From Aureimonas jatrophae (GTDB taxonomy: Bacteria > Pseudomonadota > Alphaproteobacteria > Rhizobiales > Rhizobiaceae): 64,000 bases of DNA. Of the stretch, positions 8,295-17,470 are shown piece after piece. A program made the position numbers and the translations under genes. Location of the stretch: the NCBI RefSeq assembly GCF_900104035.1, contig NZ_FNIT01000007.1, forward strand, positions 156,498 to 220,497, read 5' to 3'. Position 1 is the stretch's first letter, and each line of letters opens with the position of its first letter. Below the pieces are notes generated by a model. That model saw nothing but the letters and a program-made list of their open reading frames with translations, was not told the DNA's origin and did no database searches.

Positions 8295-9368
8295 TCAGGG
8301 GGCAGACCAAGAGCCTTTATAACCCTCGGATACCATAGCGAAAACGGTGCCGCCGAAGCCAACGGTTGCGAGGACGGCCCATCCGACGAACACGTTTCTG
8401 GAGATATCTCCCTGCCAGACGACTAGGCGGTAGCATTCGACTGCCCACGCATGGGGTGTCACCCAGCTCCATTCCTGAATGTCGCTTGGCATGAGATAGC
8501 TCGGGAACATCGTTCCGCCCAACGCTGCCAAGAGGAGGAACAAGGCGGTCGAAAACGGCTGGGCCTGCTCACGCGACCGACAGATCGCGCAGAGGGCCAT
8601 GGCGATGCCGCCGGCCGCGAAGGCGACTGCGGTTGCCGTCACGAGCCAAGCCAAACCCGACAGGTGGTCCGCGACCGGCACGTAGCGATAGGCGACCGCG
8701 AACACGCATAGGGTCTGAAGCAGCCCTACGATGGTCAACCAGACGATCCGTGCCCCGACGATGCGACCCATCCCGCCGGCAGCAAGGACCAGACGCGCCT
8801 GTAGCCCGGAGCGGCGATCGTCGAGTCCGATCATCGCACCATGCATGGCAGCGAAGAAGACGAACAGCGTGCTCACCGTTCCGGCGAGATAGGTTCGCTG
8901 GTAGTCGCCTTCCGGACCGACCAGACGATGGCTCACCCGTGCAGCCTCGAACTTCCGGTCGTGCATTCGATCGACGATCCCGCTCGCCTGGCCTGCGAGC
9001 GTCATGACGGTGAGCGGATCCTCGGCTCCCCTGACGATGTCGAACGATAGCGGGGCGTCCGGCGTCCCCCTGATGACGAGACCTGCGTCCGACAAACCAG
9101 ACCCGACGGATTCTTCGATATCCCGTGTGTCGCGGGCGGCATGAAGCCCATCACCGTAGATCGCGCCGAGTCCTTTCACGACGGCAGCGCTACGGTCGTT
9201 GCGAACGGTGTCAAGAACATGCACCGTCGAACGAATCTCCTTTTGGATATCGGCGGTGAAAATCATGCCGAACACGAGGTAGAGCAGTGGCGGCAGGACG
9301 AGCGTCATGACACAGCCCGTCCGGTCACGCAGGAAACTCCGAGCGTAGGCGAGGACGATGGCGATCAT
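8295..9368 (-). CDS. ABC-2 type transporter permease, C-terminus replaced by IS3 sequence
   Basis: Integral membrane subunit of an ABC exporter: an N-terminal membrane segment, a periplasmic domain of about 150 residues, then five to six membrane segments, as in the ABC2_membrane_3 type. The start ATG overlaps the stop of the ATPase gene (ATGA), so the two are translationally coupled. The natural 3' end is lost: the final residues (GSWSAP) and the TGA are encoded by the terminal repeat of the IS3 element. Only a few residues after the last membrane helix appear replaced, so function may survive. Substrate is unknown. Confidence 0.85.
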   Translation of the reverse strand: MIAIVLAYARSFLRDRTGCVMTLVLPPLLYLVFGMIFTADIQKEIRSTVHVLDTVRNDRSAAVVKGLGAIYGDGLHAARDTRDIEESVGSGLSDAGLVIRGTPDAPLSFDIVRGAEDPLTVMTLAGQASGIVDRMHDRKFEAARVSHRLVGPEGDYQRTYLAGTVSTLFVFFAAMHGAMIGLDDRRSGLQARLVLAAGGMGRIVGARIVWLTIVGLLQTLCVFAVAYRYVPVADHLSGLAWLVTATAVAFAAGGIAMALCAICRSREQAQPFSTALFLLLAALGGTMFPSYLMPSDIQEWSWVTPHAWAVECYRLVVWQGDISRNVFVGWAVLATVGFGGTVFAMVSEGYKGSWSAP

Positions 9369-10411
9369 GGGGACGCTCTTCCGTCGGATTTGGCAAGGTC
9401 GGAAAGAACAGGTCGGCGCACGGTCATCGATCCTGCGTTGCGTTCGACGAGGCGTTCTACCAGGCGTGCCTGGGCGATGGGATCGCAGCCGACGAACCGC
9501 CAGCAGGTGCCGTTGTCGGCTGGAGCGAACGCCACGTCTCGAAGGCGTCCGGCGTCCTCCCATCCGACCGGCGCATCGAAGCGCAACTCAAGGAACTGCG
9601 ACGATCCGAAGGTCTGAGACACCAGATCCTTGCCGCAACCCTCAAGCGCGACGCACCCGTCCTCGATGAGCGCGATGCGATCGGCGACCCGATCGACGAA
9701 CCGGTCATCGTGACTGACCAGCAGACAACCGGTTCCGTCCGAAGCCGCGTTGCGGACCGCGTCGCCGATCAGGAGGCGCGTATCCTCGTCGACCGCTTCG
9801 GTCGGCTCGTCCAGGACGAGCAGACGGGCATCGCCCATCAGAGCGACGGCGAGGTTGACACGCTTCTTCCAACCGCCGGACAGGGAGCCTACGATCTGAT
9901 CGGCTCGTTCGAACAGATCGAGGTCGGAAAGCAAGCGATCGATCCTGCGGGCACGAGACTGTCGATCCCCCAACTGGAGGGATGCGAACACGGACAGGTT
10001 CTCGTGGATCGTGAGGGCGGGAAACAGGGCACAGTCCTGTGGACAGTGACCGACGTCACGGAATCTTCCCCGACGCGTGCCTGGAGCGCGACCCGCAACG
10101 AGAACCGTTCCCGACCTCGGGTTCAGGAGACCGCAGGCGACCTGCGCGGTGGTGGACTTGCCTGCGCCGTTTCGACCTACGAGAGCCACGACCTCGCCTG
10201 CCGAGACGCGCAGGTTCAGATCCTGCAGCACCGTCGAGCGGCCATATCCCGCGACGACGTCTTGCAGAACCAACGCGTCCTGCGTCACCTGCTCCGCACT
10301 CGCAACGCCGGTCCGGATCCGAGAACCGGTGACCCGCCACCAGCTCGTCCATCGCTTCTCATCCACCGGAGCCGAACGGCCCGCGACGTCGACGGTTGCT
10401 TCGACCGGCAT
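9365..10411 (-). CDS. ABC transporter ATP-binding protein
   Basis: Cytosolic ATPase partner of the downstream permease. It shows Walker A (GRNGAGKST), a Q-loop region (CPQDCALFPALT), signature LSGGWKKR, Walker B LLVLDEPTEAVD and an H-loop (SHDD), all within about residues 45-245. Roughly 100 further residues form a C-terminal extension like that of CcmA/DrrA-type exporter ATPases. ATG 10411 overlaps the stop of the FAH-like gene (TGATG); a GTG three bases upstream is an alternative. The operon order MBL, FAH-like, ATPase, permease suggests export of a compound linked to the two hydrolase-fold proteins. Confidence 0.9.
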   Translation of the reverse strand: MPVEATVDVAGRSAPVDEKRWTSWWRVTGSRIRTGVASAEQVTQDALVLQDVVAGYGRSTVLQDLNLRVSAGEVVALVGRNGAGKSTTAQVACGLLNPRSGTVLVAGRAPGTRRGRFRDVGHCPQDCALFPALTIHENLSVFASLQLGDRQSRARRIDRLLSDLDLFERADQIVGSLSGGWKKRVNLAVALMGDARLLVLDEPTEAVDEDTRLLIGDAVRNAASDGTGCLLVSHDDRFVDRVADRIALIEDGCVALEGCGKDLVSQTFGSSQFLELRFDAPVGWEDAGRLRDVAFAPADNGTCWRFVGCDPIAQARLVERLVERNAGSMTVRRPVLSDLAKSDGRASP

Positions 10412-11553
10412 CACGGGACGATCCGGTTGCGCACGATGCCGAGACGGTCCGCGATCCCGACCACCTCGTCGTCGGGCTGGAGGTAGCGTCTATCGCGCTT
10501 CGCCTCGCGGATCGCCGGGCCCACCATCGCGTCCCGCATCCGCCTGGGATCGGAAAGCCCTTCCAGAATGCCGAGCGCGACCTGTCGGACGCTCGGCGGC
10601 CTGAACACGACACCGTCCGTCGTGCCCGACAGGATGACCGTGCGCGGAAGGATGGCTCGCCCGGCGATCGGAAGCGAGGCCAGACCGCCCTGCCATTCCC
10701 ATTGCCGATCGCGTGCAGCGACGCTCTGTCGGACGATCTCGCCCATGTCCCAGACCATCTCGCCGGGCAGCGCGACCTGACGCAAGGTACCGTTGACGTA
10801 GAGCCGCAGTTCCAGTGTCCGATAGAACCGATCGGTGTCGCGTGGAACGACGAAGAGGTTGCCGACCGGCATGTAGCCCCTGCGGCTCTTGGCATCGGTG
10901 AAGCCTATCCCCGACTCGATGTCGGTGAATTGGCTCCGTCTCAGAAGGATTTCGCGATCCGTGTAGTCGGTGGCGAGCACGAGGCCCATGGTCGGGGTAT
11001 CCACGCCGCCGGGTGGCAGCGGGACGAAGCCGAGCTCCATCTCGTAGTCGAGAAGTCCGCCACCGACGGAAACGGCCGCGTCGAAGCGCTCTGGCGGTCT
11101 CATCTTCGGAAAGAGAAAGGACTCCTCCAAGGTCGTTTCCGCCATGTGCGAAGGATAGTTCCCGCCGATGGCGATCTGCACGTTGCGCCCATCGAAAGGA
11201 ACGACGAGCGCCCCTTCCTCCACGGTGACGGGGTTCCCGATAGCGTCCATCACCTCCGCGAACGAGGCGTGGCCCATGAGCGTCACGGGATCGGCTCTGG
11301 CGTCGTCTGCGGTCAGCGCGTCGAGCGCGATGCCGCGAACGATGCCGTCGTCGTAGCTCTCGACGCGCAGGAGACGCAACCGCTCACCGTCCCGGTAGCG
11401 GGCGAAGGTCAAGGCATCGACCGTCGGAGCGATGGATACGCCTCGGGCCCCACCGTCCGGGAGCCGTCCCGCGACGGGTGGGGCATAGGGCGGCTCCTGG
11501 AGGGAATAGGCCACCCCGATCGCCGCCGATATCGTCGCCAGGGCCGCGACCAT
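10411..11553 (-). CDS. Membrane-anchored fumarylacetoacetate hydrolase (FAH) fold protein
   Basis: The C-terminal ~280 residues follow the FAH pattern: GGNYPSHMAE, the acidic metal-site motif LDYEMELG, a GTT-DGV variant of GTPxGV and the closing LQPDDEV. FAH enzymes hydrolyse C-C bonds or decarboxylate or isomerise keto acids, normally in the cytosol. Here a hydrophobic N-terminal segment (about residues 1-18) should anchor it in the membrane or export it, which is unusual. ATG 11553 was chosen because AGGAGG ends 9 bases upstream; a GTG at 11571 overlapping the MBL stop is possible. Catalytic residues beyond the metal acids were not verified. Confidence 0.7.
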   Translation of the reverse strand: MVAALATISAAIGVAYSLQEPPYAPPVAGRLPDGGARGVSIAPTVDALTFARYRDGERLRLLRVESYDDGIVRGIALDALTADDARADPVTLMGHASFAEVMDAIGNPVTVEEGALVVPFDGRNVQIAIGGNYPSHMAETTLEESFLFPKMRPPERFDAAVSVGGGLLDYEMELGFVPLPPGGVDTPTMGLVLATDYTDREILLRRSQFTDIESGIGFTDAKSRRGYMPVGNLFVVPRDTDRFYRTLELRLYVNGTLRQVALPGEMVWDMGEIVRQSVAARDRQWEWQGGLASLPIAGRAILPRTVILSGTTDGVVFRPPSVRQVALGILEGLSDPRRMRDAMVGPAIREAKRDRRYLQPDDEVVGIADRLGIVRNRIVP

Positions 11554-11567
11554 CCATACCCGCCTCC

Positions 11568-12308
11568 TCACGCCAGTTTCCCACGCCCGAGACGCGATGC
11601 GGCCGGCGATCGTTCGACGTGCCACCACTTGCGTCGGAAACGCGCGGAAGCGTTTCCGACGATGGGCCTTCCGCGTCCGAAGCAGGCCGTCTCGAACGAC
11701 AGTCTCGCCAGCCGCCACTGACTGCGCCGACCTGTCTCAAGATCCTCGAAGGCGATGGGATCGCCCAACCCGAAGACGTTCGCGCAGGCGTCGCCCGCGA
11801 ACAGGACGCCGCGAGGACGCCAGAGAAGGGCGACCTGACCGGCGCAGTGGCCGGGAACGTGCACGACCTGCAGGCCGCCGGCGATCCGCAGCACTTCGCC
11901 GTCGGCGATCGTGGCGTCGATCGCCACCGGCTCGACGGTTGTGGAAGGCTTCGGTCCGAACATTCGAAACAAGGTACTGGGCAGAAGACCTGGAGCTGCG
12001 CGCATCGGACGGAACTTGCCGCCGCGCTCGGCGATCGCACGATCCGCAGCGTGGATCAGGACCTTCGCTCCGGTCTGCCGGACCAACGCGGCAGCGTTGC
12101 CGATGCGGTCGGGATGGGCATGCGTCAGGACGATGTGCTTGAGGTGGGAGACCGGGCGGCCGAGGTCGACGATCGCATTCAAGATAGCGGTTGCGTGTCC
12201 CGGGATGCCGCTATCGATCAACGTCACGCTGTCGCCATCCTCCAAGAGAAACGCGTTCGCTCCGCCGTGCGAGATCATGTGGACATGGTCTGTGACCGGG
12301 GTCGACAT
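11568..12308 (-). CDS. Metallo-beta-lactamase-fold hydrolase
   Basis: A 246-residue MBL-fold protein, first gene of the exporter operon. The zinc motif reads HAHPDRIG, so the last residue of the HxHxDH motif is Arg instead of His; the further ligands are present (VPGHCAGQ and GDACANVF). One zinc site may therefore be altered. Family members hydrolyse thioesters, lactones or phosphoesters, and the substrate cannot be told. AAGGAAC lies before the ATG at 12308. The promoter about 85 bp upstream carries the direct repeat shared with the RND and mipA promoters. Confidence 0.85.
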   Translation of the reverse strand: MSTPVTDHVHMISHGGANAFLLEDGDSVTLIDSGIPGHATAILNAIVDLGRPVSHLKHIVLTHAHPDRIGNAAALVRQTGAKVLIHAADRAIAERGGKFRPMRAAPGLLPSTLFRMFGPKPSTTVEPVAIDATIADGEVLRIAGGLQVVHVPGHCAGQVALLWRPRGVLFAGDACANVFGLGDPIAFEDLETGRRSQWRLARLSFETACFGRGRPIVGNASARFRRKWWHVERSPAASRLGRGKLA

Positions 12309-12390
12309 TGCTTGTTCCTTTCTGACCTGGGCCAAGCCCTCTACTGTGGCCATTGGGAACCTAGCTTGGCACCGACAGGAGATGGGCTTA

Positions 12391-12411
12391 GGTTTGTTGC
12401 GGTTTGTTGCG
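12391..12411 (-). promoter_or_regulatory. Direct-repeat box (CGCAAC, 10-bp period) upstream of MBL operon
   Basis: On the minus strand CGCAACAAAC is repeated twice in direct succession. The same CGCAAC pair at the same 10-bp period occurs before the RND adaptor gene and before mipA. It ends 83 bp before the MBL start. This is the layout expected for an OmpR/PhoB-type dimer site; binding is inferred. Confidence 0.6.
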
Positions 12412-12494
12412 TTCGAGGCCGCCGTATGCCGAGACCTCGGCATGCGGCGCGGACGAACGGCGATCTCATCGTGCGAATGGATGGGTTTCGAGTT

Positions 12495-12518
12495 GCCGGT
12501 GCCGCTTCGGGCACCGGC
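12495..12518 (-). terminator. GC-rich hairpin after the RND gene
   Basis: GCCGGTGCC and GGCACCGGC form perfect 9-bp arms around GCTTCG, starting 16 bp past the RND stop. There is no T-run behind it, so it may act as a weak terminator or 3'-end stabiliser. Confidence 0.55.
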
Positions 12519-12534
12519 ACGAGACGCATCGGTC

Positions 12535-15500
12535 TCACGTGACGGACGCTTCGGCCCGTCCACCGGAGCCGATGCGCGACAGAACGCGCCGAAGCGCGTT
12601 CGATGCGTCACCCATCAGCGTATGCAAGGCCGGCACGACGACCAGCGACAGGAGCGTCGAGACGACGAGGCCGCCGATCACCGCGATCGCCATGGGTGCA
12701 CGGAAGTCGCCGCCCTCGCCAAGAGCCAGCGCCGCCGGCACCATACCGGCGACCATCGCGAGCGTCGTCATGACGATGGGACGGGCCCGCTCGCGGCCTG
12801 CGGCGACCGATGCCTCGGCCCGCGACAGTCCCTCACGCTCGCCTTCCTGGGCGAAGTCGAGAAGCATGATGGCGTTCTTGGTGACGATGCCCATCAGCAT
12901 CAGGATGCCGATGACGACGGGCAGCGAGACCGCCGTTCCCGTCAGCATCAGTGCGGCGACGACGCCGGCCAGCGAGAGGGGTAGCGTGACGAGGATGGTG
13001 ACCGGCGTCACGACGCTGCCGAACAGGAGCACGAGCACCACGAAGACGAGGCCGATACCGAGCCCCATGGCCGAGGCGAAGCCGGAGAACACGTTCCCTT
13101 GCGTGTCGGAGTCACCGCTCGCCTCCAGGCGAACGCCCGCCGGCAGACCGCGCACCGCGACCAGGGCTCGCAACTCGTTCATGCCCGGGCCCGAGGCCAT
13201 GCCCTCCGGCGTGTCGAAGGCAACGTCGATCCGCCGTTCCCGGTCGCGGCGCTCGATACGCGACACACGCTCGGCGAAGTCGACGTCGGCGAGCTGCGCC
13301 AGGGGTACGAGCCGCCCGTCGTCGGCAGGAACGCGCTGGGTCCGCAGAGTCTCCAGATCGTCACGGGCGGATCGCTCGAGTTGAAGCCGGATCGGAATGC
13401 GGCGGTCGCGATCGATGAACTCGGCCAGATCGTCGTCGTAGGCCCCAACGGTCGCGACACGGACCGTGTCGGCCAGCGCCGTGGTGGTCACGCCCGCATT
13501 GGCCATCCGCTCGATGTCGGGACGGATGCGGATCTCGGGCGTGCGGGCCGTCTCGCTGGAGGCAGGGGCGACCGCGAAGGGAGCCATGGCGAGATCGCGA
13601 AGCATCGCGTCGGCCGCCTCGCTCGCCGCCGTACCATCACGCGACAGGATCGAGACCGACACGTCGCGCTCGCCTGAACTGTTCAGCGGCTCAAAGCCGA
13701 TGTCGGGGACGCGGCGCAACGCGTCCGCGACGAGCGGAGTCAACGCCTGGGCGGATAGGGCGCGTTCGGTCTTTGGTTCGAGGATCACCAACAGGGATGC
13801 GAGGTTGAGCCCCCGTTGACCCGAGGCGTTCGTGCCCCCTCGAATGAAGATGCCGCCGACCCCGTCCAAGTTCTTCAACTCATTGCGGATCGTCTCGGCC
13901 GTGGACCGGGTGTCGTCGAGGGACGATCCAGCGGGTAGTTCCACCGAGACCTGGATCTTGCCGTTGTCCTCGTCCGGCAGGAAGGCCGTGGGCAGGCGGA
14001 TGGCGAGCGCGAGCGAGCCGGCGAACAGGAGAACGGCGACCGCGACCGTCGTACCGCGCCAAGTGACCGCGATGCGCAGAAGCGAAGCATAGGCGCGCTC
14101 GACCATGCCAGGAGCCCTGCGAATCTCGGCGTGGAAGCGCATCAGGTGGACCGCGAGGAGGGGAGTGACGAGGCGTGCCACCAGCAGCGAGAAGAACACG
14201 GCAATCGCGACCGTCAGGCCGAACTCGCGGAAGTACTGCCCGACCACCCCGCTCATGAAGCCGACCGGCATGAACACGGCGATGATGGTGGCCGCGATAG
14301 CGGTGACGGTGAGGCCGATCTGCGCCGAAGCGTCGATCGCGGCCTGACGGGCCGGTTTGCCCATGCGGCCGTGCCGCTCGATGTTCTCGATCTCGACGAT
14401 CGCGTCGTCGACCAGAATGCCCGCGACCAACGTGATCCCGAGAAGGCTGATGATGTTGAGCGAGAAGCCGAGAAGCTGCATCGCCCAGAAGGTCGGGACG
14501 ATGGCGAGCGGCAGGGCGACGGCCGCGACCGCGGTGGCCCGCCAGTCGCGCAGGAACAAGAATACCACGACCATGGCGAGGAGGGACCCTTCCGCCAGCG
14601 TCTTGAGGGCCGAGTGGTAGTTGCCGAGCGTGTAGGTGACGCTGTCGTCGATCCGGCTGAAGCGGACGGTGGGATGCGCCGTCAGCAGTTCGCCGATCGC
14701 CTCGTCGACGACATCCGCCACGCCGACGTCGCTGGCGCCGCGGGCTCGCAGCACGCTGAAGCCGACCACCTCCGTCCCGTCCAGGACGCCGAACCCGTCG
14801 GGCTCGGCATAGGTGTCGATCACCGTGCCGAGGCTTCCGAGCGTCGCCGAGGATCCGTTGGGAAGCCGGATCGCGGTGGCTTCGAGATCCTCCAGCGAGC
14901 GCAGCGTCGCGACCGTCGAGACCATGCGGTCGACATCACCCGTTCGCATCGTGCCTCCACCCGCATCGAACGCAAGGCGACCAAGCTCGGCGTTGACCTG
15001 CGAGGCGGTGACGTCGAGCGCCAGGAGCCGATCGGGATCGAGACGGATCTGGATCTCGCGGTCCACCCCGCCGATCCGCTCCACACGGCCAATGCCGGCT
15101 CGCGAGCGCAACTCGCGGGTCACGACGTCGTCCACGAAGAAGGACAGCTCCTCGCGGGTCAGCGAAGGGTCGGCCACCGCGTAGGTGACGACCGGTCCGC
15201 TCTCGGCCTCGACGCGGGCGACGACCGGCTCGTCGATGCCGGAAGGAAAGTCGCTGCGCACGGAGGCGACGGCGTCGCGTACGTCGGCGACGGCTCGGTC
15301 GATCGGAACGCTCAACTCGAACTCGACGGTGGTGACGGAGCGGCCCATCTCGACAACGGACTCGAGCTCCTCGATGCCGGTCAGGCTGGCGACGGCGTCC
15401 TCGACGCGCTGCGTGATCGCCGTCTCGATGTCTTCGGGTGCGGCGCCCGGATCGCCGATCGTGACCGTGACGAGGGGAACGTCGATCGTCGGGAAGTACG

Positions 15501-15603
15501 TGATCGGCAGCGAGCGGAAGGAGAGAAGCCCCAGTGCGGTCAGAACCACGAAGAGGACCGTGGTCGGCAGCGGATGACGGATCGCCCAGGCGGAGACGTT
15601 CAT
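12535..15603 (-). CDS. Efflux RND transporter permease (HAE1 type)
   Basis: A 1022-residue inner-membrane proton-driven pump of the AcrB type. It has an N-terminal membrane helix, two large periplasmic loops and the proton-relay Asp pair in the fourth helix (LVDDAIVEIENIERHG). The length is normal. The ATG overlaps the stop of the adaptor gene (ATGA); the reading frame continues upstream into the adaptor gene, but that is not coding. The operon has no outer-membrane channel, so a TolC-like protein encoded elsewhere must complete it. Control by the neighbouring two-component system is suggested by the shared promoter repeat. Confidence 0.93.
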   Translation of the reverse strand: MNVSAWAIRHPLPTTVLFVVLTALGLLSFRSLPITYFPTIDVPLVTVTIGDPGAAPEDIETAITQRVEDAVASLTGIEELESVVEMGRSVTTVEFELSVPIDRAVADVRDAVASVRSDFPSGIDEPVVARVEAESGPVVTYAVADPSLTREELSFFVDDVVTRELRSRAGIGRVERIGGVDREIQIRLDPDRLLALDVTASQVNAELGRLAFDAGGGTMRTGDVDRMVSTVATLRSLEDLEATAIRLPNGSSATLGSLGTVIDTYAEPDGFGVLDGTEVVGFSVLRARGASDVGVADVVDEAIGELLTAHPTVRFSRIDDSVTYTLGNYHSALKTLAEGSLLAMVVVFLFLRDWRATAVAAVALPLAIVPTFWAMQLLGFSLNIISLLGITLVAGILVDDAIVEIENIERHGRMGKPARQAAIDASAQIGLTVTAIAATIIAVFMPVGFMSGVVGQYFREFGLTVAIAVFFSLLVARLVTPLLAVHLMRFHAEIRRAPGMVERAYASLLRIAVTWRGTTVAVAVLLFAGSLALAIRLPTAFLPDEDNGKIQVSVELPAGSSLDDTRSTAETIRNELKNLDGVGGIFIRGGTNASGQRGLNLASLLVILEPKTERALSAQALTPLVADALRRVPDIGFEPLNSSGERDVSVSILSRDGTAASEAADAMLRDLAMAPFAVAPASSETARTPEIRIRPDIERMANAGVTTTALADTVRVATVGAYDDDLAEFIDRDRRIPIRLQLERSARDDLETLRTQRVPADDGRLVPLAQLADVDFAERVSRIERRDRERRIDVAFDTPEGMASGPGMNELRALVAVRGLPAGVRLEASGDSDTQGNVFSGFASAMGLGIGLVFVVLVLLFGSVVTPVTILVTLPLSLAGVVAALMLTGTAVSLPVVIGILMLMGIVTKNAIMLLDFAQEGEREGLSRAEASVAAGRERARPIVMTTLAMVAGMVPAALALGEGGDFRAPMAIAVIGGLVVSTLLSLVVVPALHTLMGDASNALRRVLSRIGSGGRAEASVT

Positions 15604-16853
15604 CGATCCGCCCTCGCGCTCTGCAAAGTGGGCGAGGGCTGGGACGGGATGTCGTAGGCGACCTCGACGGGCGCGATCCGGTCTCCTTCCGTGAGCAGGC
15701 TGCCTGCCTTCAGGACGACATGGGTGTCCTCCGCGAGACCGGAGGTGACATGGACGACATCGCCGACGCGAGCACCCGTCTTGACCCGGACGCGCTCCAC
15801 GACGCCCTCCCGCTCCTGCCACAGCGAACTCACGGCGCCATCGATCGAGACGGCGGATGCGGGAACGACGACGCCCTGGTGACGGGAGACTTCGACTTCG
15901 CCTCTCACGAAGGCGCCCGCGGGAAGACCGGCGGTGGCGGACAGGGCAATGCGGGCCCGGCCAAGGCGGGTCACCTCCGTCAACTCTGGCAGGACGAGCC
16001 TCACCGTGCCGCGCACGGGCGCGTTCTGTCCGGAGATCCGGAGTTCGACGCCCTGTCCGACCCGGACCAGGGCGAAGTCCCGTTCCGCCAGTTCCACCTC
16101 AACCTCGAGAACGGCGTTCTCCGACAGGATGAACAGCGGTTCACCCGCACTCGCGACCAGCATGCCGACGGTGGCGCCGCGCTTCTGGACGCGCCCGGCG
16201 ACGGGGGCGCGTACCAGCGTCTTCTCGAGGCGAGTTGCCAACCGGGCCGCCTCGGCCTCGATCACCTGTCGATCGATCACGGCGAGCTGCAACGTCTGCG
16301 CCGCGATGGCTCGGGCGGCACCCGCTCGCTTCAGTGCGGTCTCCAGCGTCTCGGCCGCCTGTGAGGACGTAAAGCCCCGCTTCTGGAGGGAGCCGCCACG
16401 CCGCATGTCGCTCTCGGCCTGCGCCAGAGCGATCTCGGCGTCTTCCAGCCCGTTGCGGGCCTGGTTGATGGTCCCCTCGGTACGCAGGAGACGAGCGGAC
16501 AGTTCGCGCTCGTCCGCCCGCATCATCGTGTCGTCCAGTCGGGCGAGGACGTCGCCGGCCCGCACGAGATCGCCAGCCTCGACCTCGACGGCCGTGAGGC
16601 GCAGGCCGTCGAGATCCGCCCGGAGCATGATCGCGTCCCGCGGCACGACGGTCCCGGTCGCGCGAACCGTCTGCACCACCTCGCCCGTTCGCGCGACCAC
16701 GACGCTGATGGATTGGGCCCCTTCGGGCATCTGCGCGGCGAGGGGGGAGGCCAGGCACGACGACACCAGCCCGAGCACTCCGACGATGGGTCGCAATCGT
16801 GGTCGCCGGGACGGCAGGGTTCGGATCGGGTGGTTCTGGTGCATGGTCGCCAC
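15600..16853 (-). CDS. Efflux RND transporter periplasmic adaptor subunit
   Basis: A 417-residue membrane-fusion protein linking the RND pump to an outer-membrane channel. It has a Sec-type signal region (about residues 20-42, ending PLAAQ), lipoyl halves (DLVRAGDVLARLDD and VRAPVAGRVQKRG), a long alpha-helical hairpin between them, and a beta-barrel and membrane-proximal region. GTG 16853 is preferred over ATG 16844, because GGAG lies 7 bases before the GTG and 16 before the ATG. First gene of the two-gene RND operon, with the direct-repeat box about 95 bp upstream. Confidence 0.9.
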   Translation of the reverse strand: MATMHQNHPIRTLPSRRPRLRPIVGVLGLVSSCLASPLAAQMPEGAQSISVVVARTGEVVQTVRATGTVVPRDAIMLRADLDGLRLTAVEVEAGDLVRAGDVLARLDDTMMRADERELSARLLRTEGTINQARNGLEDAEIALAQAESDMRRGGSLQKRGFTSSQAAETLETALKRAGAARAIAAQTLQLAVIDRQVIEAEAARLATRLEKTLVRAPVAGRVQKRGATVGMLVASAGEPLFILSENAVLEVEVELAERDFALVRVGQGVELRISGQNAPVRGTVRLVLPELTEVTRLGRARIALSATAGLPAGAFVRGEVEVSRHQGVVVPASAVSIDGAVSSLWQEREGVVERVRVKTGARVGDVVHVTSGLAEDTHVVLKAGSLLTEGDRIAPVEVAYDIPSQPSPTLQSARADR

Positions 16854-16946
16854 GGCGTCGCTCCGGTCGGGTTCGCGGCGGACGTCGAACCGTCCGACCG
16901 CCGATCCTCAAACCGTAGGATGCTGGCCGTACGTGCCGGATGTCAT

Positions 16947-16966
16947 CGTGTTGCGATACGTTGCGA
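16947..16966 (-). promoter_or_regulatory. Direct-repeat box upstream of RND operon
   Basis: The minus strand reads TCGCAACGTA followed directly by TCGCAACACG, a perfect TCGCAAC pair at 10-bp period. It matches the boxes before the MBL operon and mipA and lies 94 bp before the adaptor start. Confidence 0.65.
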
Positions 16967-16998
16967 AGCATGGGGCCCTGACACCGGGCATGCCGACG

Positions 16999-17304
16999 TC
17001 AGGACGATTTCGACTCCGCTTCCACCTTTAGCCAGCGCATGATGTTGGCGGCCAAGACCCAGTCGTCTCCGTACTCCGACCCAAAGTCGTAGAGCAGGGC
17101 CGCGCTTATCAGATGTCCCGTTTGCGTCTCGGCAACTGTCATGGGGGCTGCAGCAGGCTGGACTGGCCGATAAGGCCAGAACATCCGCCGCGAATGGTGC
17201 AGGCTGAAGGCATCGACTGTCATGAATGACTTCCCGAACGCTTGGTCGTAGATCGAACCAGAGGGCTTGTGGCCTCGTCGCTCCATTCGCATGGTGATCC
17301 GCAA
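16999..17304 (-). CDS. Possible small hypothetical protein
   Basis: An open frame of up to 101 codons starting at TTG 17304, with in-frame ATGs at 17292 and 17286. The last part (DWVLAANIMRWLKVEAE) looks protein-like, but no domain is recognised and no strong ribosome site is seen. It lies between the RND operon and the response-regulator gene, on the same strand, and overlaps no other gene. It may be spurious. Confidence 0.3.
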   Translation of the reverse strand: MRITMRMERRGHKPSGSIYDQAFGKSFMTVDAFSLHHSRRMFWPYRPVQPAAAPMTVAETQTGHLISAALLYDFGSEYGDDWVLAANIMRWLKVEAESKSS

Positions 17305-17470
17305 GATCGACCGCTACGGTGACTTGGTCCGACATCAACCTATCGATGAGGGAAGGAAGCAGGTTTGCGCGTTGTTGAGTTTTGTGTCGCCGGTGAGCGT
17401 TCTCCGCCACGTTCTCGCTTTTTGTAGCGATTGTCTGGGTGTGGACCAACAAGGTTGATCGCATTCGCGT

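Larger units (their letters stand above)
6966..8308 (-). mobile_element. IS3-family insertion sequence (decayed)
   Basis: About 1.34 kb bounded by 11-bp terminal repeats GGTCTGCCCCC (6966-6976) and its complement (8298-8308), carrying orfA and a broken orfB in the standard IS3 order on the minus strand. No clear short target duplication was found at the two ends. At the right end it has cut into the 3' end of the ABC permease gene. Confidence 0.85.

Noticed and set aside
14131..15657. 508-codon plus-strand frame antisense to the RND gene
   Set aside because: The Asp/Arg/Gly-rich composition is typical of antisense shadow in high-GC DNA, with no domain.
12535..15822. Longer RND frame beginning at 15822
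   Set aside because: The extra 5' part is the adaptor gene read in another frame; the RND similarity starts at ATG 15603 with ATGA coupling.
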